From the NCBI GenBank assembly GCA_029933365.1, contig JAOZOH010000103.1:1-10086 (forward strand): 10,086 nt of DNA, given 5' to 3'. The translations under genes were made by a program, and so were the position numbers. This document shows, one piece after another, positions 6,959-10,086 of the stretch. Under the pieces are notes generated by a model. That model ran no database searches. It saw only the letters and a list, made by a program, of their open reading frames with translations, and was not told where the DNA came from. Source of the DNA: Desulfuromusa sp. Lineage in GTDB: Bacteria; Desulfobacterota; Desulfuromonadia; Desulfuromonadales; Geopsychrobacteraceae. Numbering within the stretch: position 1 is the first letter of the stretch; the number at the start of each line of letters is the position of its first letter.

Positions 6959-7237
6959 CTATCTGACCTTACTTTTCCTGTCACTTCCGTGCCCATAGTA
7001 GGTACGGGTCGGCGCAAATTCGCCCAACTTATGCCCAACCATATTTTCGCTGACAAAAACCGGGATGAACTTTTTGCCATTATGTACGGCAAAAGTCAAG
7101 CCAACAAATTCAGGGATAATGGTCGAACGACGTGACCACGTTTTAATAACCTTATTCCGGCTTGCATCTCCTTCAAGATCTACATTCCGTAACAGGCTCT
7201 CTTGAACATAAGGCCCTTTTTTAATTGATCTTGCCAC
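6959..7237 (-). CDS. rpsS: 30S ribosomal protein S19
   Basis: S19 is a 30S head protein near the A-site finger bridge. The 92 residues match the family throughout: [16 protein letters not shown] (1-16), [33 protein letters not shown] (30-62), [18 protein letters not shown] (66-83) and a basic tail ending KSKVR. The start is a GTG at 7237, with AGGAG 6 bases upstream, and the conserved ARSIKKGP follows at once. It lies 22 bases after rplB. The stop is TAG. Confidence 0.98.
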   Translation of the reverse strand: MARSIKKGPYVQESLLRNVDLEGDASRNKVIKTWSRRSTIIPEFVGLTFAVHNGKKFIPVFVSENMVGHKLGEFAPTRTYYGHGSDRKSKVR

Positions 7238-7243
7238 GATCTA

Positions 7244-7248
7244 CTCCT
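7244..7248 (-). promoter_or_regulatory. Ribosome-binding site deciding the GTG start of rpsS
   Basis: AGGAG with a 6-base spacer to GTG on the minus strand, in the short gap after the rplB stop. It fixes the S19 start at 7237, in line with the conserved N-terminus. Confidence 0.75.
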
Positions 7249-7259
7249 AGAAGCTTAAA

Positions 7260-8087
7260 TTACTTTTTATTTCTACGACGTACGATAAATTTATCCGTGC
7301 GACTGTTCGTTCTGGTTTTATACCCTTTTGTAGGTACGCCCCAAGGAGTCACAGGGTGGCGACCACCGGAGCTCTTCCCTTCACCGCCACCATGAGGGTG
7401 ATCAACAGGGTTCATTGCAACGCCACGAGATTGAGGTCGCTTACCTAACCAGCGGTTCCGGCCAGCCTTACCAATCTTTATTTTCTCAAAATCAAGGTTA
7501 CCGACCTGACCAATAGTTGCACGGCAATCCTGAATTATCAAACGGACTTCACCGGAAGGCAAGCGCAACTGAGCGTAACGTCCCTCTTTTGCAGCAATCA
7601 TGGCATAAGCACCGGCACTTCTTGCCAACTGACCACCTTTGCCCACCTTGAGTTCAACATTATGCACCCAAGTTCCCAGCGGGATAGAACGAATCGTCAT
7701 GGTATTGCCAGGACGGATATCCGCCGAATCACTTGCGACAACATTATCGCCCACGTTTAAACCATTTGGCGCAAGAATATAGCGTTTTTCACCATCGGCA
7801 TAAAACAATAATGCAATCCGGGCACTACGATTTGGATCATACTCGATCGCAGCAACCCGAGCAGGTACTTCTAATTTATCGCGACGAAAATCAACAATCC
7901 GGTACTGACGCTTGTGTCCACCACCAGTATGTCGCTTGGTTATACGCCCTGAATTGTTCCGTCCACCGGAACGGTTTAGTGGTGCCAACAGTGATTTTTC
8001 TGGCTTGCTTTTAGTGATCTCTTCAAAAGTAGAAGAGGTCATATGCCGACGGCCATCCGATGTTGGTTTGAATTTTTTGATACCCAT
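7260..8087 (-). CDS. rplB: 50S ribosomal protein L2
   Basis: L2 is needed for subunit association and for peptidyl-transferase activity of the assembled 50S. The 275 residues are of normal length. They show [12 protein letters not shown] at the start, [31 protein letters not shown] in the basic N-terminal region, [13 protein letters not shown] in the OB fold, and [16 protein letters not shown] in the SH3-like domain. The near-invariant [12 protein letters not shown] follows, with the first His near residue 230, matching the essential His229 of E. coli. The C-terminal tail ends FIVRRRNKK. The ATG at 8087 has GGAG upstream. The stop is TAA. The gene is in the same frame as rplW, separated by a TAG and 11 sense codons. 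Confidence 0.98.
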   Translation of the reverse strand: MGIKKFKPTSDGRRHMTSSTFEEITKSKPEKSLLAPLNRSGGRNNSGRITKRHTGGGHKRQYRIVDFRRDKLEVPARVAAIEYDPNRSARIALLFYADGEKRYILAPNGLNVGDNVVASDSADIRPGNTMTIRSIPLGTWVHNVELKVGKGGQLARSAGAYAMIAAKEGRYAQLRLPSGEVRLIIQDCRATIGQVGNLDFEKIKIGKAGRNRWLGKRPQSRGVAMNPVDHPHGGGEGKSSGGRHPVTPWGVPTKGYKTRTNSRTDKFIVRRRNKK

Positions 8088-8120
8088 AATAACTACTCCG
8101 TACCTGCTAAGCGCACCGCC

Positions 8121-8408
8121 CTACACGCCATAAAAATCTATATTTTGACCCTCTTCCAGAGTCACATATGCCTTTTTCCAGTTATTACGTTGGCCCAAGT
8201 TACTACCAACCCGCTTCATTTTGCCGCGAAACTGAATCGTATTAACCGCCTTAACCTTTACATTAAACGCCTTTTCAACGGCCTGTTTAATTTCAATTTT
8301 GTTGGCACCACGGTCGACCTCAAAAGTAACAATCTGCGAACTTTCCTTAAGCAAATTTGCCTTTTCAGAGATCAGAGGCTTGCGTATAATTTCATACAGA
8401 GGTTTCAT
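8121..8408 (-). CDS. rplW: 50S ribosomal protein L23
   Basis: L23 sits at the exit of the peptide tunnel and is the main docking point for trigger factor and the signal recognition particle. The 95 residues include [14 protein letters not shown] (7-20), with the conserved S-E-K at 14-16 that corresponds to the chaperone-contact glutamate of E. coli L23. [23 protein letters not shown] (35-57) and the beta-loop [25 protein letters not shown] (60-84) follow. Its ATG overlaps the rplD TGA in an ATGA, so the two are probably translationally coupled. AAGGAG lies 10 bases upstream inside rplD. The stop is TAG. Confidence 0.97.
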   Translation of the reverse strand: MKPLYEIIRKPLISEKANLLKESSQIVTFEVDRGANKIEIKQAVEKAFNVKVKAVNTIQFRGKMKRVGSNLGQRNNWKKAYVTLEEGQNIDFYGV

Positions 8409-9028
8409 TTTTCCAAAGCTCCTTCAATCTCACTTGCCGCAGCGTCGGTCAAAACCAGATTAGGGTACTTGAGAATATCGTAGACATTCACCCCTTCGGC
8501 GCGTAAAACTTTTACATTTTTCAAATTACGTGCTGAGAGTTCAACCTTGGCGTCCGCCTGATCAATGACAACTAAAACACCTTCCAAATCAAAGCGCTTA
8601 ATTAGCTGATCAAAAGATTTGCTGCTGATCTTATCCATCACAAGATCTTTTACAACTATAAGCTTTTCAGCTTGGAATCGCGCCGACAAAGCACTACAAA
8701 GAGCTGCCTTTTTGACTTTACGGTTCAGCTTAAAAGTATATGAGCGGGGAGATGGACCAAAAGCAGCACCACCACCAACGAAATGGGGGGCACGGATGGT
8801 TCCCTGTCGGGCATTACCAGTCCCCTTCTGCCGATATGGTTTTTTACTTCCGCCAGCAACTGCACTACGATTTTTTGTTGCGGCAGTTCCTTGACGACGA
8901 GAAGCTAATTGGTAACGAACCATGTCATGCAAAAGATATTCTTTAACCTCAGTATTAAAAATGCCATCAGCAAGCTCACGCTCACCAACCTGCTTTTTAT
9001 CCTGATCATAAATTTGTACAGTTGCCAT
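8405..9028 (-). CDS. rplD: 50S ribosomal protein L4
   Basis: L4 is an early assembly protein whose extended loop reaches the exit-tunnel constriction. In E. coli it also represses the S10 operon. The 207 residues show a globular N-terminus, then the loop at about 43-95: [31 protein letters not shown] (59-76), and [18 protein letters not shown]. Next comes [19 protein letters not shown], and a C-terminal Rossmann-like part with [21 protein letters not shown] and [13 protein letters not shown]. The ATG at 9028 has AGGAG 7 bases upstream. The TGA stop overlaps the rplW start by 4 bases. No E. coli-type leader target for L4 fits in the short gap before rpsJ. Confidence 0.97.
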   Translation of the reverse strand: MATVQIYDQDKKQVGERELADGIFNTEVKEYLLHDMVRYQLASRRQGTAATKNRSAVAGGSKKPYRQKGTGNARQGTIRAPHFVGGGAAFGPSPRSYTFKLNRKVKKAALCSALSARFQAEKLIVVKDLVMDKISSKSFDQLIKRFDLEGVLVVIDQADAKVELSARNLKNVKVLRAEGVNVYDILKYPNLVLTDAAASEIEGALEK

Positions 9029-9052
9029 TTATCTACTCCTAATCCGTAGAGC

Positions 9053-9676
9053 CTAAGCTTTGATCCCTTTGCGGATTTCAATCAAACCATTCTTCGGCCC
9101 GGGGACAGCACCACGCACAAAGATTAGATTCTGTTCTGGACGAACATCTACAACAATAAGATTCTGGGTTGTCACACGAACGTTACCCAACTGACCAGGC
9201 ATTTTTTTACCCTTAACAACCTTTGCAGGCCATGCGGATTGACCAATAGCTCCTGGCCTGCGCTTAAACATAGAGCCATGAGTTGCGCGGCCACCGGAGA
9301 ATCCCCAGCGCTTAATAACACCTTGGAATCCCTTACCCTTACTGACCCCAGTAATATCAATCCGATCTCCGGGATTAAACATGCCACAAACAAGCTGATC
9401 GCCTACGGCACATTCACCTAAAAGTTTAAATTCACGCACATAGGTAAAAGCCCCCTTACCGGTTTTTTTAAAATGCCCCATTTCCGGTTTATTGACTCGT
9501 TGTGAATCCTTTGCCTGAAAGCCAATCTGAACAGCTTCGTAACCATCAGAAACTGAAGTTTTTTTCTGCAGCACAGTACATGGTCCAACTTCCAGAACTG
9601 TTACTGGAATGCGTTGTCCGTCAGCAGCAAAAATTTGGCTCATGCCTATTTTTTTTCCTAATAATCCGTTGGTCAT
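9053..9676 (-). CDS. rplC: 50S ribosomal protein L3
   Basis: L3 helps start 50S assembly, and its central extension approaches the peptidyl-transferase centre. The 207 residues show GLLGKKIGMSQIF (4-16), VTVLEVGPCTVLQKKT (25-40), VQIGFQAK (49-56), ITGVSKGKGFQGVIKRWGFSGG (108-129) and the extension ATHGSMFKRRPGAIGQSAWPAKVVKGKKMPGQLG (131-164). Gln146 lies in the GAIGQ site equivalent to the glutamine methylated by PrmB in E. coli. No gap or change suggesting drug resistance is evident, though fine comparison was not possible. The ATG at 9676 is preceded by AAGGG, a weaker site than its neighbours. The stop is TAG. It follows rpsJ by 33 bases. Confidence 0.97.
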   Translation of the reverse strand: MTNGLLGKKIGMSQIFAADGQRIPVTVLEVGPCTVLQKKTSVSDGYEAVQIGFQAKDSQRVNKPEMGHFKKTGKGAFTYVREFKLLGECAVGDQLVCGMFNPGDRIDITGVSKGKGFQGVIKRWGFSGGRATHGSMFKRRPGAIGQSAWPAKVVKGKKMPGQLGNVRVTTQNLIVVDVRPEQNLIFVRGAVPGPKNGLIEIRKGIKA

Positions 9677-9709
9677 TGTTGTGCCCTTAAATCGCTGTAA
9701 GTCTAACGC

Positions 9710-10018
9710 TTAAAGCTTTATCTCTACGTCAACCCCAGCCGACAAATCAAGTTTCATCAAAGCATCAACTGTCTGCTGTGTTGGTTCCATAATGTCAAGA
9801 AGACGCTTATGTGTACGAATCTCAAACTGCTCACGGCTCTTTTTATCGACATGCGGTCCACGCAATACGCAATATTTATTAATAATCGTAGGCAGTGGAA
9901 TCGGGCCAACCAAGCGAGAACCAGTCCTCTTAGTCGTATCAACAATTTCCGCAACTGCCAGATCGAGCAAGCTGTGATCATAGGCCTTCAGGCGAATTCT
10001 TATTTTCTGGGTAGACAT
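9710..10018 (-). CDS. rpsJ: 30S ribosomal protein S10 (transcription antitermination factor NusE)
   Basis: S10 is a head protein of the 30S subunit and, free of the ribosome, pairs with NusB in antitermination and bridges to NusG. It has 102 residues: [19 protein letters not shown] (4-22), [39 protein letters not shown] (38-76) and [19 protein letters not shown]. The central loop departs from the E. coli pattern: Ile45 where E. coli has Arg, Cys50 for Thr and Gly54 for Ser. The ATG at 10018 is preceded by GAGGT. It opens the S10 block 15 bases after the tuf stop. The stop codon TAA overlaps a 10-base palindrome TAAAGCTTTA. Confidence 0.98.
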   Translation of the reverse strand: MSTQKIRIRLKAYDHSLLDLAVAEIVDTTKRTGSRLVGPIPLPTIINKYCVLRGPHVDKKSREQFEIRTHKRLLDIMEPTQQTVDALMKLDLSAGVDVEIKL

Positions 10019-10033
10019 CTATTTTACCTCGTA

Positions 10034-10086
10034 TTACTCGATAACTTCGCTGACCACACCGGCACCGACAGTTCGGCCACCTTCGC
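10034..10086 (-). CDS. tuf: Elongation factor Tu (C-terminal 16 residues only, cut by window edge)
   Basis: EF-Tu carries aminoacyl-tRNA to the ribosome. Only the last codons lie here; the minus strand reads EGGRTVGAGVVSEVIE followed by TAA, matching the EF-Tu C-terminus (GGRTVGAGVV near the end of domain 3). The position directly before rpsJ fits the common str-S10 arrangement (rpsL, rpsG, fusA, tuf, rpsJ). Everything upstream is outside the window. The stop is 15 bases before the rpsJ ATG. Confidence 0.93.
   Translation of the reverse strand, partial: EGGRTVGAGVVSEVIE

Noticed and set aside
9711..9720. 10-base palindrome TAAAGCTTTA at the rpsJ stop, and other AAGCTT copies at gene ends
   Set aside because: Too short and AT-rich to be a terminator (no loop, no U-tract), and the copies do not extend into a shared repeat.
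1..10086. Internal promoters, inserted genes or a hidden novel system
   Set aside because: All gaps are 33 bases or shorter and hold ribosome-binding sites; gene order is the standard one; every long minus-strand frame is a known ribosomal protein, SecY or EF-Tu.

Overview
This window is one stretch of the bacterial ribosomal-protein superoperon (str end, then S10, then spc), read entirely on the minus strand. In transcription order, from high to low coordinates, it holds: the last codons of tuf; the S10 block rpsJ, rplC, rplD, rplW, rplB, rpsS, rplV, rpsC, rplP, rpmC, rpsQ; and the spc block rplN, rplX, rplE, rpsN, rpsH, rplF, rplR, rpsE, rpmD, rplO, secY. That makes 22 coding regions. The two outer ones (tuf and secY) are cut by the window edges and the other 20 are complete. 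No gap between genes exceeds 33 bases, so no non-coding stretch of 300 bases exists. I see no RNA gene, mobile element, repeat array, CRISPR or inserted cargo.

The gene order is the standard one. SecY (IPELRRRILFTLSMLAVYR near its start, EQITERGIGNGISLIIFAGI in the middle), a short zinc-type S14, a cysteine-pair L24 and an S10 with an unusual central loop together resemble sulfur- and iron-reducing Desulfuromonadia (Geobacter, Desulfuromonas or Pelobacter type). This placement rests on remembered protein resemblance and was not searched; composition looks moderate to slightly AT-leaning by eye.

The genes work as one unit. The products build the 30S subunit (S10, S19, S3, S17, S14, S8, S5), the 50S subunit (L3, L4, L23, L2, L22, L16, L29, L14, L24, L5, L6, L18, L30, L15), the protein-export channel (SecY) and the elongation factor that delivers aminoacyl-tRNA (EF-Tu). 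Junctions are tight: rplD/rplW overlap by 4 bases, rplP/rpmC overlap by 11, and rplO/secY are 3 apart. Most genes carry a clear purine-rich ribosome-binding site.

I found no undescribed system. The points that merit a second look are modest: frequent non-ATG starts (TTG in rpsC; GTG in rpsS, rpsN, rplR and rpsE), heavy use of TAG stops (8 of 22), two junctions where only a TAG separates in-frame neighbours, no room for an E. coli-style S10 leader, and two proteins with zinc-ligand-like cysteine pairs.
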